64,000 bases of DNA from Methyloversatilis sp. (lineage in GTDB: Bacteria; Pseudomonadota; Gammaproteobacteria; Burkholderiales; Rhodocyclaceae), in contig JAGNYW010000010.1 in the NCBI GenBank assembly GCA_017984755.1, forward strand, positions 23,085-87,084. The letters are read 5' to 3'. The position numbers were made by a program, and so were the translations under genes. Numbering within the stretch: the first letter of the stretch is position 1; each line of letters starts with the position of its first letter. This document shows, piece after piece, positions 1 to 8,789 of this stretch. The notes under the pieces are model-generated. The model made no database searches and was not told the DNA's origin. It worked only from the letters and a program-made list of their open reading frames with translations.

Positions 1-557
1 GCCTGGTGATCGAACATCCGGACACCTCGTTCGCCGGAACCCTCGGTACGCTGTCCTTCGAATACCTCCTCGAGGGCTACCTCGACGCAACGGGTGCCGG
101 ACGTGCAGTCGTGGTACTGAACAAGGTGGTGCACCCGCCGAGTGGCAACGGCAACAGCTTGGGCATCGCGAGCGCGTTCGCTACCGCGGCCACCGGACCA
201 AAAGCGGTCAATCTCGCCGGTGAGGACAGCATCAGTTTCCTGTTCGGCACGCCTTTCACGCTCGAACTCCAGCTGAATGCCCGCGTCGATCGTGCAACGG
301 CCGGGTTCGGCAGCTTCGTCACCGGCTCCGGCTCGGCGGAGTCCATCTTCTACGGTACGTCCTACTGGGGCGGCATCAAGGGCGTGACCGACGCCGACGG
401 CAATCAGGTCGCCGGCTTTTCGCTGTCCGCCGCCGGCAACCCGGACTTCGACTTCCAGGCGAGCGCAGTGCCTGCACCGGTTCCGATGCCGGCGGCCATC
501 TGGCTGTTCGCAGCCGGCCTGCCGCTCGTTCATCTGGCCAGACGCCGGCTGGCCTGA
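1..557 (+). CDS. PEP-CTERM-sorted exported protein, C-terminal part (5' end outside window)
   Basis: The reading frame is open from the left edge, with sense codons before the first possible GTG at 6, so the gene begins upstream. The visible part is an extracellular-type sequence rich in Gly, Ser and Ala without a recognised enzyme domain. It ends in a sorting tail: a VPMPAAIWLF motif, a hydrophobic helix, then HLARRRLA. This is the VPxPAA variant of the PEP-CTERM signal, which in this family directs cleavage and surface attachment by exosortase/EpsH. The stop is followed at once by a strong hairpin terminator, so this is the last gene of its transcript. The cargo function is unknown. Confidence 0.7.
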   Translation, partial: LVIEHPDTSFAGTLGTLSFEYLLEGYLDATGAGRAVVVLNKVVHPPSGNGNSLGIASAFATAATGPKAVNLAGEDSISFLFGTPFTLELQLNARVDRATAGFGSFVTGSGSAESIFYGTSYWGGIKGVTDADGNQVAGFSLSAAGNPDFDFQASAVPAPVPMPAAIWLFAAGLPLVHLARRRLA

Positions 558-596
558 ACGCTCGTCTCACGCGGACGATCGCTTCGGCGTCCGCGC

Positions 597-640
597 AGAA
601 GAGGAAAAGGCCCATCCTTCGATGGGCCTTTTCCTCTTCT
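597..640. terminator. strong bidirectional terminator hairpin
   Basis: A perfect 19-bp inverted repeat with a 6-base loop (616-621). The right arm ends in a T/C-rich run and the left arm carries an A-rich run, so it can terminate transcription from either side. It follows the PEP-CTERM gene. Confidence 0.85.
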
Positions 641-643
641 GGC

Positions 644-673
644 CGAGATTCCTGCGTACGCGCAGGAATCTCG
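644..673. repeat. perfect 13-bp inverted repeat next to the terminator
   Basis: Arms CGAGATTCCTGCG and CGCAGGAATCTCG flank the 4-base loop TACG, three bases after the terminator. There is no T-run, so it is either a second stacked hairpin or a protein-binding palindrome in the leader of the diguanylate cyclase gene at 818. Confidence 0.6.
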
Positions 674-817
674 GGCGGACAGACCGAATCCGTATCTCGA
701 ACCGCAGGAGGCGCACCCCCCGGTTTCACGATAACTTTTGTCTCGGTCCACCCGCCGGTCCGGTTCATCCGGCATGCTTGCGCGCCCAGACCTCGAGATG
801 CTCCGAATTCCAAGTCC

Positions 818-2353
818 ATGAACACGCTGGATGCGATGCGCAACCGCCCCGACTGGCGGGTTTTCCTGCTGCTGCCGCTGCTGCACTTCGCCAGCGTGAA
901 GCTGACGTTCTCGACCGCGCTGTCGCCCGAAAACGAGGTGGTCATGTGGCTGCCGAATGCGGTGCTGCTGGCGGCGCTTCTGCACTGGCGCGGCCAGCGT
1001 GCGGTGCTGCTGGCGCTGCTGTCCTTCAGCTCCGACGTGTTCGCCAACCTGCCGGTGTTTCCGCCGCTGCAGGCGGTGCTGCTGAGCCTGTGCAATCTCG
1101 CCGAGATCACGGTCACCTTCCTGCTGATGCGCCGTCTGGGTGCTTCGCCCGGTCTGGAGCGCATCGGTGACTTCGGCCGCTTCCTGCTGGCGGGACCTCT
1201 GCTCGGGGCTCTGGGCAGCGCGCTGCTGGCAAGCGCCGTGCTCATGTTCACGCGTGACAGCGTGACGGCGGATTACCCGACACTCGTGATGCTCTGGTGG
1301 TTCGGCGACGGACTCGGGCTGCTCATCTGGACACCCCTGCTGCTCGCCTTCCTGCAGCCGGATCGCGAGGCCCTGACGCTGCGCAGGCATGACTTGGCCG
1401 TGCTGGCGTTCGCGGTAGCACTGGCCTGCGTGGTATTCCTGCAGGCAGGCGGCGCCGGACCGAATCCGCATGTGCCGCTGACGCCCCACCTGATGCTGCT
1501 GCCGGTGCTGTACATCGCCGCGCGCTGCGGCCGGCGCTGGACCGCCCTGTCGGTGGCGCTGGTCGCACTCGCCGCTGCCTGGTCGCAGACCACCGGCCTG
1601 CGGCCGTTCGGCGACGCATCGCCGCACGAAATGATCCTGCGCGCGCAGGAATACATCCTGACGCTCAGCATCATCGGCATGGGGCTGTCGATCCTGCTCG
1701 GCGAACAGCGCGCGCTCGCGCACGAACTGGAAGACAAGGTGAACGAGCGCACCCGGGCACTGGAGGAATCGAACCGCAAGCTGGCGGAGTTGAGTGCCAC
1801 CGACAGCCTGACCGGCATCGCCAACCGGCGGCGCTTCGACGAGACGCTGGCCGTCGAATGGGCGCGTGCCCGGCGCAGCGGCGAGCCGCTGGCGCTGTGT
1901 CTGCTCGATGTCGACCTTTTCAAGGACTACAACGATCACTACGGCCACCAGGCCGGCGACGAACGGCTGCGGCAGGTGGCCGACGTGATCAGCCAGCATG
2001 TGCGGCGTTCGGGTGATCTGGTGGCGCGCTACGGCGGCGAGGAATTCGCCTTCATCAGCCCCGGTGTCGATGCCGACCGAGCGCTGGCGGTCGCGCACAC
2101 GGTCTGCTCGGCACTGCACGGACGCGGCCTGCCGCACGCGCGCTCGCCGCACGGGGTACTGACTGCCAGCATCGGTGTCGCCGTTCTGGTACCCGGCCGG
2201 ACCGACACGCCCGAAGAACTGTTCCGGAAGGCGGACGAAGCGCTCTACGAAGCGAAGCGAAAAGGGCGCAACCGCGTGGTGGCGTGGCACCCTGCCGGTG
2301 ACGACCCGGGTACCGAAGACGCCGTACCGATCGCGCACGAAAGCGAAGCCTGA
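818..2353 (+). CDS. membrane-bound diguanylate cyclase (MASE1-like sensor + GGDEF)
   Basis: Makes cyclic di-GMP from two GTP at the inner membrane. Residues ~12-300 contain about eight hydrophobic helices resembling a MASE1 sensor. A short coiled coil (~300-330, EDKVNERTRALEESNRKL) leads into a GGDEF domain. The active site is GGEEF at 406-410. The RxxD product-inhibition site is R397-S-G-D400, five residues before it, so feedback inhibition should be intact. DVDLFKDYND, which carries the metal-binding Asp, is also present. No EAL or HD-GYP domain follows, so it is a synthase only. The gene stands alone behind a terminator, and the signal it senses cannot be read from the sequence. ATG 818 is the first start that keeps the complete membrane domain. 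Confidence 0.92.
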   Translation: MNTLDAMRNRPDWRVFLLLPLLHFASVKLTFSTALSPENEVVMWLPNAVLLAALLHWRGQRAVLLALLSFSSDVFANLPVFPPLQAVLLSLCNLAEITVTFLLMRRLGASPGLERIGDFGRFLLAGPLLGALGSALLASAVLMFTRDSVTADYPTLVMLWWFGDGLGLLIWTPLLLAFLQPDREALTLRRHDLAVLAFAVALACVVFLQAGGAGPNPHVPLTPHLMLLPVLYIAARCGRRWTALSVALVALAAAWSQTTGLRPFGDASPHEMILRAQEYILTLSIIGMGLSILLGEQRALAHELEDKVNERTRALEESNRKLAELSATDSLTGIANRRRFDETLAVEWARARRSGEPLALCLLDVDLFKDYNDHYGHQAGDERLRQVADVISQHVRRSGDLVARYGGEEFAFISPGVDADRALAVAHTVCSALHGRGLPHARSPHGVLTASIGVAVLVPGRTDTPEELFRKADEALYEAKRKGRNRVVAWHPAGDDPGTEDAVPIAHESEA

Positions 2354-2468
2354 ACCGCCGCCGCGCCGCGCCGCATCCGCTATCCTGTCGCGCCACCTGC
2401 ATTCGCCGGCCCGCGCCGGCCGGCCGCAGGGCCCGGTTCCGGCACCGTCAGTCTCCCGAGGGTTTTTC

Positions 2469-2804
2469 GTGTTCGAAGAAATGCAAAGTTATCTGTTGTT
2501 CTTTCTGGGCACCTGGTGGATCGCGCTGATCGCGCTGGTCGCCGGTGCCTTCGGTGGCCGCGCGTCGAAGCGCTACGTGGCCGATCCGCTGAACATGGTC
2601 ATCATCTTCGTGCAGGTGTGGATCGTCGTGGGGCTGGCCAAGCTCGCGTTCGGCTACGTCGGCTACCTGCTGCAGTTCAGCAAGAACGTGCAGACCATCT
2701 ACCCGGAATTCGTGATGCCGCTGGCCGCGGGTGCATATGTCGCGCGGCAGTTGCTGAAGCTGCATGCCCAGAAGAAATCGGGCCGGCGCATCGAGCACGA
2801 GTGA
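2469..2804 (+). CDS. small inner-membrane protein of unknown function
   Basis: 111 residues. GTG at 2469 is preferred because GAGGG lies 6 bases upstream (2458-2462); ATG 2481 is an alternative. Hydrophobic helices lie at residues ~8-28 and ~40-65, with a weaker one at ~82-95. A basic tail (KLHAQKKSGRRIEHE) probably faces the cytoplasm. No family is recognised. It lies 115 bp after the diguanylate cyclase in the same direction and could be co-transcribed, but nothing shows a shared function. Confidence 0.6.
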   Translation: MFEEMQSYLLFFLGTWWIALIALVAGAFGGRASKRYVADPLNMVIIFVQVWIVVGLAKLAFGYVGYLLQFSKNVQTIYPEFVMPLAAGAYVARQLLKLHAQKKSGRRIEHE

Positions 2805-2858
2805 GGCCAGCACCGGACACCATGGACCCGGTGTCCAGCCGACCTACCGCGCTCCGCG

Positions 2859-3671
2859 TCAGCGCAGGCGCACGACGTGGTCCAGTTCGCCCTTCTTCAC
2901 TTCGACCACCGCATCGAGCGACTTCAGCATGTCCGAAAAGTCGGCGTAGCCATGGTCTTTCAGGTCGAAGGTGGCATCGAGCCGCTTGATCATCGGCCAG
3001 ATCGAGGCCTTGTTCACCCACGGCTCGCCCTTGGTTTCTGACAGCAGGCGCACGGCACGCCGCAGGATGTCTGCGGCCGGGTCCGGCGGCAGCGCCGGCG
3101 TGGCCGGCTCGCCGGTCGATGACGCGGCATCGGATTCGGATTTGCCCACCAGGCTTTCGTAATACCTGAATTCGTGGCAGCTCTTCGCCCAGTGGCGGTT
3201 GGTCGCCTTGCGCGTGCCGACGCCGATCAGCGTGCGGCCGGCGGCCTTGATCTTCTGCGCGACCGGCATGAAATCGCTGTCGCCACCCACGATGATGACG
3301 GTGCCGATATGGCCGAAGCGGCTGATGTCTTCCGTGGCGTCGAGACACAGCTTGATGTCGGCACCGTTCTTCGCCGATGCGCCCGGCGGGAACAGCTGTA
3401 TCAGTTCGACCGCGCTCTGCAGCAGCACATCGCGGTAGCGGCCGAAGTACTGCCAGTTGCAGTAGGCACGGTTGATCGCGATCGGACCGAACGACGCGCC
3501 CAGGCCGACGATCGCTTCGATGTCGACCAGCGGCTCCTGCACCTTGAAACGCGAATCGGGTTTGGCGTAATAACCTTCGCCGAAGCGGTCTTCCACCAGA
3601 CTGGCGTGCAGGTTCTCGAAATCCCAGTAAAGGGCGACCGACCTGCTTTCCTCGCTGTCACTGCGGTTCAC
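2859..3671 (-). CDS. NYN-domain protein (LabA/DUF88-like) with C-terminal LOTUS/OST-HTH domain
   Basis: The N-terminal NYN (PIN-like) nuclease fold shows its acidic positions in order: ALYWDFENLH, then ADIKLCLDATEDI, then VGGDSDFMPVAQ. After a Pro/Ala linker (~180-200), the last ~70 residues form a winged-helix module of the LOTUS/OST-HTH type. NYN-LOTUS proteins are predicted RNA-binding ribonucleases; the substrate here is unknown. GTG 3671 is chosen because AGGAG lies 5 bases upstream. An upstream ATG at 3701 has no ribosome-binding site. The gene is single and converges with the small membrane gene before it. Confidence 0.75.
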   Translation of the reverse strand: MNRSDSEESRSVALYWDFENLHASLVEDRFGEGYYAKPDSRFKVQEPLVDIEAIVGLGASFGPIAINRAYCNWQYFGRYRDVLLQSAVELIQLFPPGASAKNGADIKLCLDATEDISRFGHIGTVIIVGGDSDFMPVAQKIKAAGRTLIGVGTRKATNRHWAKSCHEFRYYESLVGKSESDAASSTGEPATPALPPDPAADILRRAVRLLSETKGEPWVNKASIWPMIKRLDATFDLKDHGYADFSDMLKSLDAVVEVKKGELDHVVRLR

Positions 3672-4130
3672 ATCTGCTCCTGCCGTGTTCGGGGCAGCCA
3701 TGATAGTGCCTGTCGCGGCGCGCACTAACGGAAATACCGCGATCACCTGCGCTGTGGACGCCTTCGCCGCCTGCGGATCATGGGCGGGAAAGGCCCTTTC
3801 CGCGCCGGAAAGACCCGGCTTCGACGCAGCCGTCATCAGGGCACCCGATTCGCTGCGCTATCATCGGTACCGCATGACGACAAAGGCATCGGCCAAGCCT
3901 GACCGGCGAGGACCGGGACCGCATCGCGGCGGACCTCGCCGGCGTGATCGAACGGCCCTGCCGGGCGTCGACAATTTGTCTGAACTCACGGCGGCTTCGC
4001 AGCGTCGAACCGGCTTCGCACTTTTCCATGCGAGCGGCACACTCCGGTAACCGCCGGACGTGCGACATGCGCAGTCGGAATACAACTCCCTGCCACTTCC
4101 TTCAGCTCATCGCAGGAGCACACCAAGAAG
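3672..4130. other. 459-bp gap before ovoA with no supported gene
   Basis: Short open frames exist but none has a credible start, length or conserved look. A weak hint of a decayed gene starts at the ATG near 3874 (TTKASAKP, then a frame-shifted stretch containing DRDRIAADLAGVI). AGGAG near 4112 and AAGAAG just before ATG 4131 could serve ovoA. No clear promoter was seen. Confidence 0.4.
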
Positions 4131-6266
4131 ATGAATGCACAACAGGACACGCTGTTCCTGCGCTCTCCCCGACTCGATCAACGTGATCCGGACGCCATGC
4201 GCGCCGCGCTGCGCGACTACTTCCACGCCACGTTCAGCCGCTACGAGCAGCTGTTCGAAGTGCTGACCTGCGAAGAAGCCTATCTGCGCAAGCCGATCGC
4301 GCTGCGTCATCCGCTGATCTTCTACCTCGGCCATACCGCGACCTTCTTCATCAACAAGCTGCTGCTCGCCGGGCTCATTTCCGAACGCATCAATCCGCGC
4401 TTCGAATCGATGTTCGCGGTCGGCGTCGATGAAATGAGCTGGGACGACCTGAACGAGGCCAACTACGAATGGCCGGCCGTGCAGGCGGTGCGCGATTACC
4501 GCAATGCGGTGCGCCGCGTGGTCGACCGCGTCATCCACGACGCGCCGCTGACCACGCCGATCGGCTGGAGCAAGCCATGGTGGGCGGTCATCATGGGCAT
4601 CGAGCACGAGCGCATCCATCTGGAAACGTCTTCCGTGCTGATCCGCCAGAGCCGCCTCGACTACGTGCGCACGCACCCGGCGTGGCAGCCCTGCCGCGCG
4701 CGGGGCGATGCACCGGCCAACGCGCTGGTGCCGGTGGCCGGCGGCGTCACGACGTCGGGCCGCCGGCGCGACGACCCGATCTACGGCTGGGACAACGAAT
4801 ACGCCACGCGCGAAGCGTCTGTCGGCACCTTCCAGGCCAGCCGCTACGTGGTGAGCAACCGCGAATTCCTCGATTTCGTCGAAGACGGCGGCTACACCGA
4901 CGAGGCATGGTGGGAAGACGAAGGCCGGGGCTGGCGCACCTATCGTGTCGGGCAGGGGCTGAACGCGGCACACCCGGAATTCTGGGTGCGCAGGGACGAC
5001 GGCTGGCACCTGCGCCTGATGCTCGAAGAAGTGCCGATGCCGTGGAACTGGCCGGCCGAAACCAACTACCACGAAGCCAAGGCCTTCTGTAACTGGAAGG
5101 CCGCACGCACCGGCCAGCCGGTGCGCCTGCCGACCGAAGACGAGTGGTACCGCCTGTACGACGCCGCCGGCGTGACCGAAGTGCCGGCCGACGTGCGGGT
5201 GGCCGCCAATCTGCATCTCGACCGCTGGGCCTCGTCCTGTCCGGTCGATGCGTTTGCCCACGGCGACTTCTTCGACGTGGTCGGCAATGTGTGGCAATGG
5301 ACCGAAACGCCGATCTACCCGTTCGAAGGTTTCGACGTACACCCCATCTACGACGACTTCTCGACACCCACTTTCGACGGCCGCCACAACCTGATCAAGG
5401 GCGGTTCGTGGATTTCCTGCGGCAACGAGGCAACGCGCGCATCGCGCTACGCCTTCCGCCGTCACTTCTTCCAGCATGCGGGGTTCAGATACGTGGTGAG
5501 CGATACACCGGCCACAGCGCCGAATGTCTATTACGAAAGCGACCGGCAGTTGTCCGAGTATGCCGAATTCCATTACGGCGACGAGTACTTCGGCGTGCCC
5601 AACTTCCCGAAGGCACTGGCGCAGATCGCCATCGAAGCCATGGGTGACCGCCCGGCGCGCCGCGCGCTCGATCTGGGCTGCGCGACAGGTCGCTCGACCT
5701 TCGAACTGGCGCGTCACTTCGAACACGTCACCGGCGTCGATTTCTCGGCGCGCTTCATCAACGCGGGCGTGCATCTGGCCGAACAGGGCGAACTGCGCTA
5801 CACGCTGCCGGACGAGGGCGAACTCGTGTCGTACAAGACGCGCCGGCTGGCCGACATGGGTCTGGACGACGTACGCGGCAAGGTCGACTTCATGCAGGGC
5901 GACGCGTGCAACCTCAAACCGGTGCTGACCGGCTACGACTTCATGCTCGCCGCCAACCTGATCGACCGCCTGTACGACCCGGCGGCCTTCCTCAAGTCGG
6001 TGCATGAACGCCTGAACGTGGGCGGCGTGCTGATGATCACCTCGCCCTACACCTGGCTGGAAGAGCACACGAAGCGCGAGGACTGGCTGGGCGGCTTCAA
6101 GAAGGACGGCGAGAGCTGGACCACGCTCGACGGCATGAAAGCCCTCCTCGGCGAGCACTTCCGCATGGTCGGCGCGCCGCGCGACGTACCGTTCGTGATC
6201 CGCGAAACGCGTCGCAAGCACCAGCACACGGTGGCCGAAGCGACGCTGTGGGAACGCATCCGCTGA
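4131..6266 (+). CDS. ovoA: 5-histidylcysteine sulfoxide synthase / mercaptohistidine N-methyltransferase
   Basis: First and last enzyme of ovothiol synthesis. The iron-dependent sulfoxide synthase joins cysteine to C5 of histidine, and the C-terminal methyltransferase N-methylates 5-thiohistidine. At 711 residues it has the usual OvoA layout. A DinB-like part (~20-165) carries the non-haem iron motif H159-x3-H163-x-E165. An FGE-sulfatase fold (~190-450) includes GGSWISCGNEATRASRY-type elements. A class I methyltransferase (~480-705) has SAM motif LDLGCATGRS at 513-522. The methyltransferase fusion argues for OvoA over the ergothioneine enzyme EgtB. The next gene, 14 bp on, encodes the matching lyase. 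Cytoplasmic. Confidence 0.93.
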   Translation: MNAQQDTLFLRSPRLDQRDPDAMRAALRDYFHATFSRYEQLFEVLTCEEAYLRKPIALRHPLIFYLGHTATFFINKLLLAGLISERINPRFESMFAVGVDEMSWDDLNEANYEWPAVQAVRDYRNAVRRVVDRVIHDAPLTTPIGWSKPWWAVIMGIEHERIHLETSSVLIRQSRLDYVRTHPAWQPCRARGDAPANALVPVAGGVTTSGRRRDDPIYGWDNEYATREASVGTFQASRYVVSNREFLDFVEDGGYTDEAWWEDEGRGWRTYRVGQGLNAAHPEFWVRRDDGWHLRLMLEEVPMPWNWPAETNYHEAKAFCNWKAARTGQPVRLPTEDEWYRLYDAAGVTEVPADVRVAANLHLDRWASSCPVDAFAHGDFFDVVGNVWQWTETPIYPFEGFDVHPIYDDFSTPTFDGRHNLIKGGSWISCGNEATRASRYAFRRHFFQHAGFRYVVSDTPATAPNVYYESDRQLSEYAEFHYGDEYFGVPNFPKALAQIAIEAMGDRPARRALDLGCATGRSTFELARHFEHVTGVDFSARFINAGVHLAEQGELRYTLPDEGELVSYKTRRLADMGLDDVRGKVDFMQGDACNLKPVLTGYDFMLAANLIDRLYDPAAFLKSVHERLNVGGVLMITSPYTWLEEHTKREDWLGGFKKDGESWTTLDGMKALLGEHFRMVGAPRDVPFVIRETRRKHQHTVAEATLWERIR

Positions 6267-6280
6267 ATGGGGCCCGGCGC

Positions 6281-7468
6281 GTGAGTTTCGATTTCGACCA
6301 CCCGATCAACCGCGACGGCACGGCCAGCGTCAAGCACGACGGCCGTGCCGCGGTGTTCGGCACCGACGCGGTCACGCCGCTGTGGGTGGCCGACATGGAC
6401 TTCGCCGCGCCGCCTGCCGTGGTGGAAGCGCTGGCTGCGCGCGCGCTGCACCCGGTCTATGGCTACACGCTCTACCCGGACAGCGCCTTCGACGCACTGA
6501 CCCGCTGGCTGGCGGCGCGCCACGGCTGGACAGTCGCGCGCGAGCAGGTGTACATGTGTCCGGGCGTGGTGCCGACGCTGTACGCAGCGGTGCAGGCCTT
6601 CAGCAAACCCGGCGACAACGTCATCGTGCAGCCGCCGGTGTATCCGCCCTTCTTCTCGGCCATCCGCGACACCGGCCGGCGCATCGTCGAAAACCCGCTG
6701 ATCGAACGCGACGGCCGCTGGACCATGGATTTCGACCAGCTCGAAAGCTGCGCCGCGCGTGCCGGTTCGAAACTGCTGCTGCTGTGCTCGCCGCACAACC
6801 CGGTCGGGCGCGTGTGGTCGCATGAAGAACTCGACACGCTGCTCGCCATCGCACGCCGGCACGGTCTGGTCGTGCTGGCCGACGAAATCCACGCCGACCT
6901 CACCTATCCCGGCGTGCGCCACCTGCCGCTCGCCACGCTCGCCCGCGCGGGCGACCGCATCCTGACCACGGTGGCGCCGAGCAAGACCTTCAACGTGCCC
7001 GGCCTCGGCCTGTCTGCACTGATCGGCGCAGACGACGACCGCAGGGCGGTCGAGCGCGTATTCGGCGGGCTGCACGTGAGCGCGTCCAACCCGTTCAGCG
7101 TCACTGCCTTCGAAGCCGCCTACCGCGACGGCGGCCCCTGGCTCGACGCGCTGATGGCCTATCTCGAAACCACGCGCGACGAAGTCATCGACCGCATCAC
7201 GCACACGCTGCGCGGCATCCACCCCGTCGCGCCGGAAGGTACCTACCTGATGTGGCTCGACTGCCGCGGGCTGGGCCTGGACGACAGCGCACTGCGCGAC
7301 TTCTTCATCCACGAAGCCGGCCTCGGGCTGAACCCCGGCATCAGTTTCGGCACCGGCGGCAGCGGCCACATGCGTCTCAACCTCGCCTCGCCTCGCCCGG
7401 TCATCCGCACTGCCCTCGATCGCCTCGAAGCGGCGCTGCGCACGCTGCCGCAACCAGCGCCACGTTAG
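6281..7468 (+). CDS. ovoB: PLP-dependent sulfoxide lyase of ovothiol synthesis (MalY/PatB family)
   Basis: 395-residue fold-type I PLP enzyme of the MalY/PatB cystathionine beta-lyase group. Visible are the PLP-binding Lys in SKTFNVPG (K235), the SPHNPVG motif, and [11 protein letters not shown] with its cofactor-contacting Asp. It begins [20 protein letters not shown], matching the family's usual N-terminus, so GTG 6281 is preferred over GTG 6248, which lies inside ovoA. GGGG lies about 8 bases upstream. Being directly behind ovoA points to OvoB, which cleaves the histidylcysteine sulfoxide to 5-thiohistidine. Without that neighbour the call would be a generic C-S lyase. Confidence 0.85.
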   Translation: MSFDFDHPINRDGTASVKHDGRAAVFGTDAVTPLWVADMDFAAPPAVVEALAARALHPVYGYTLYPDSAFDALTRWLAARHGWTVAREQVYMCPGVVPTLYAAVQAFSKPGDNVIVQPPVYPPFFSAIRDTGRRIVENPLIERDGRWTMDFDQLESCAARAGSKLLLLCSPHNPVGRVWSHEELDTLLAIARRHGLVVLADEIHADLTYPGVRHLPLATLARAGDRILTTVAPSKTFNVPGLGLSALIGADDDRRAVERVFGGLHVSASNPFSVTAFEAAYRDGGPWLDALMAYLETTRDEVIDRITHTLRGIHPVAPEGTYLMWLDCRGLGLDDSALRDFFIHEAGLGLNPGISFGTGGSGHMRLNLASPRPVIRTALDRLEAALRTLPQPAPR

Positions 7469-7485
7469 GCGACGCCGCTCGGGTG

Positions 7486-7914
7486 CAATGCAGTTCGCCG
7501 CATCCTGCGGCTCCCGGCTCGGGGTTCAGGACGTGGGTGTAGATCATGGTGGTGCTGACGTCGGCGTGGCCGAGCAATTCCTGAACGGTTCGTATGTCGT
7601 AGCCGGCCGCCAGCAGATGGGTGGCGAAGGAGTGGCGCAGCGTGTGCACGGAAACCGGCCTCACGATGACTGCGTTCCGCACCGCGAGCTGAAGCGCGCG
7701 CTGCAGCGACTTTTCGTGCATGTGGTGACGCCGAACAACGCCAGTACGCGGATCGACAGAATTCGTGTCGGCCGGGAACACCCGGAACCAGCCCCACGAC
7801 CGGCTGGCATTGGGGTACTTCCGTTCCAGCGCATGCGGCATATCAACGCCGTTCTCGTTCGCCGCCGGTCGCGCTCGAAGGCGAGTCGCGCCCGGGGCGA
7901 TTCACCCGACAGAA
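7486..7914 (-). pseudogene. intI: integron integrase remnant (truncated and frameshifted intI)
   Basis: C-terminal part of an IntI-type tyrosine recombinase. Reading leftward it shows [37 protein letters not shown] (catalytic HxxR), [23 protein letters not shown] (catalytic His and the Tyr nucleophile). LERKYPNA and RRHHM belong to the integron-integrase subgroup, not to XerC/D. Upstream residues ([11 protein letters not shown]) lie in another frame, so there is a frameshift near 7866. The N-terminal half and first catalytic Arg are missing, and the C-terminus after THVLN diverges. It cannot be an active recombinase. It faces away from the plus-strand cassettes, as intI normally does. Confidence 0.8.
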
Positions 7915-8267
7915 GCATTATCTATTTAGGGGCATCCCCCGCCTCAATGCAGCTAGTTGAGAATCTCGCCCCTCAGTTGTTCAATCCGGTCATTCTTAAC
8001 TGGAGTAGCGACGTTCAGGGTGCTATGAGGCTGACCATGCTCACTGGCTCTACTGACTTAACATCTACGCAGGTTGAGGTATGGAACGGCTCCAATTACT
8101 TCGCAAGCAATTACTCTTTTAGTCCTTCGCCCGTCCCTGAGCCGAGCTCTGCTCTGTTGTTTGCGTCGGTTGCTCCGCTACTTCTCTGGAGGCTTCGCTC
8201 ACGTGCGGCCAGGCCCCAACTCGGCGCTCAATCTCGCTCCCTTTTGTCGCTGGACGCTGCGCGATAA
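7915..8267 (+). pseudogene. C-terminal fragment of a PEP-CTERM protein gene in a cassette
   Basis: An open frame joins the intI remnant to the first attC. Its last ~100 codons read like an exported protein (QVEVWNGSNYFASNYSF) and end in a PEP-CTERM signal: PVPEPSS, a hydrophobic helix, then WRLRSRAARP. No start codon with a ribosome-binding site and no signal peptide are present, so the 5' part was lost, probably in the deletion that also truncated intI. The stop (8265-8267) lies inside the attC, as is common for cassette genes. Where the original gene sequence begins is uncertain. Confidence 0.5.
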
Positions 8268-8300
8268 AGCCGCGCAGCGCCGGTTAGCTATACGTTAAGC
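8213..8300 (+). other. attC recombination site 1
   Basis: Left core GCCCCAAC (8213-8220) and right core CGTTAAGC (8293-8300) bracket an imperfect palindrome. Its centre is GGACGCTGCGCG-ATAAA-GCCGCGCAGCGCC. The next gene's ATG is 4 bases after the right core, the usual cassette spacing. Confidence 0.75.
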
Positions 8301-8303
8301 GGC

Positions 8304-8762
8304 ATGAAGGGCCTGCGCGAATTCCAGGTATTTGCTGACTGTCATCAGTTCTATCTCATGGACGCCGGCATTTCGCCAATGATCCCGGACACGGTGACGG
8401 AACAGGACATCTTGCTGCGGCTACGCACCGCGCCGCATATCGTCGTCTTTCATACCGAGTCTGCCTCTCAGGTGCCGGTGAAGATTGCGTTCGTTTCCGA
8501 GCCTATCGAGGTGGACGGCGTGTGGGACCATCAATCCGACTTCAACCTGTCACTTCCTTCGGGAACGGCGGTTCTTTGCGGTTGTACGGACTACGTGCCC
8601 GAGTGCCCCCGGCTAGCCGTAGCGCCGTCGACATACGATGGGCGCGCGTACTTTGCAGGCGCGTCGGTCGGAGAGGAGCGCTACCTCCTCATGCTCTGGC
8701 CGTCTACCGCCCAACCGGTTACTCCAGGGGACACGCCGACAAGCGGCGCGCCCCGGAGCTAG
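8304..8762 (+). CDS. integron cassette protein of unknown function
   Basis: 152-residue soluble, acidic protein beginning MKGLREFQVFADCHQFYLMD. No signal peptide or membrane segment. I do not recognise a family with known activity; the look (short beta-rich segments, conserved FADxHQFYLMDAG start) is that of proteins I associate with integron cassettes. The ATG lies four bases after attC 1, and the stop (TAG 8760-8762) lies inside attC 2, so gene and attC form a complete cassette. Expression would depend on read-through or on a promoter in the preceding cassette. Base composition is less GC-rich than the ovo genes. Confidence 0.65.
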   Translation: MKGLREFQVFADCHQFYLMDAGISPMIPDTVTEQDILLRLRTAPHIVVFHTESASQVPVKIAFVSEPIEVDGVWDHQSDFNLSLPSGTAVLCGCTDYVPECPRLAVAPSTYDGRAYFAGASVGEERYLLMLWPSTAQPVTPGDTPTSGAPRS

Positions 8763-8772
8763 CACGTAACGC
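8709..8772 (+). other. attC recombination site 2 (degenerate right core)
   Basis: Left core GCCCAAC (8709-8715), then CTCC-A-GGGG pairing with CCCC-GGAG, leaving one A unpaired as the extra-helical base typical of attC. The apical stem is CGCCG/CGGCG. The right core reads CGTAACGC instead of a GTTRRRY box, so recombination may be weak. Confidence 0.55.
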
Positions 8773-8789
8773 TCACAAGGAAAGGCTCC

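Noticed and set aside
530-2338. 602-codon open frame on the minus strand opposite the diguanylate cyclase
   Set aside because: Gln/Arg/His-rich antisense shadow; the GGDEF gene on the plus strand is unambiguous.
4107-6227. 706-codon open frame on the minus strand
   Set aside because: Antisense of ovoA, caused by high GC at third positions; no recognisable domain or ribosome-binding site.
7401-7841. XerC/XerD-type recombinase
   Set aside because: [15 protein letters not shown] and [19 protein letters not shown] fit integron integrases better, and attC-like sites follow.
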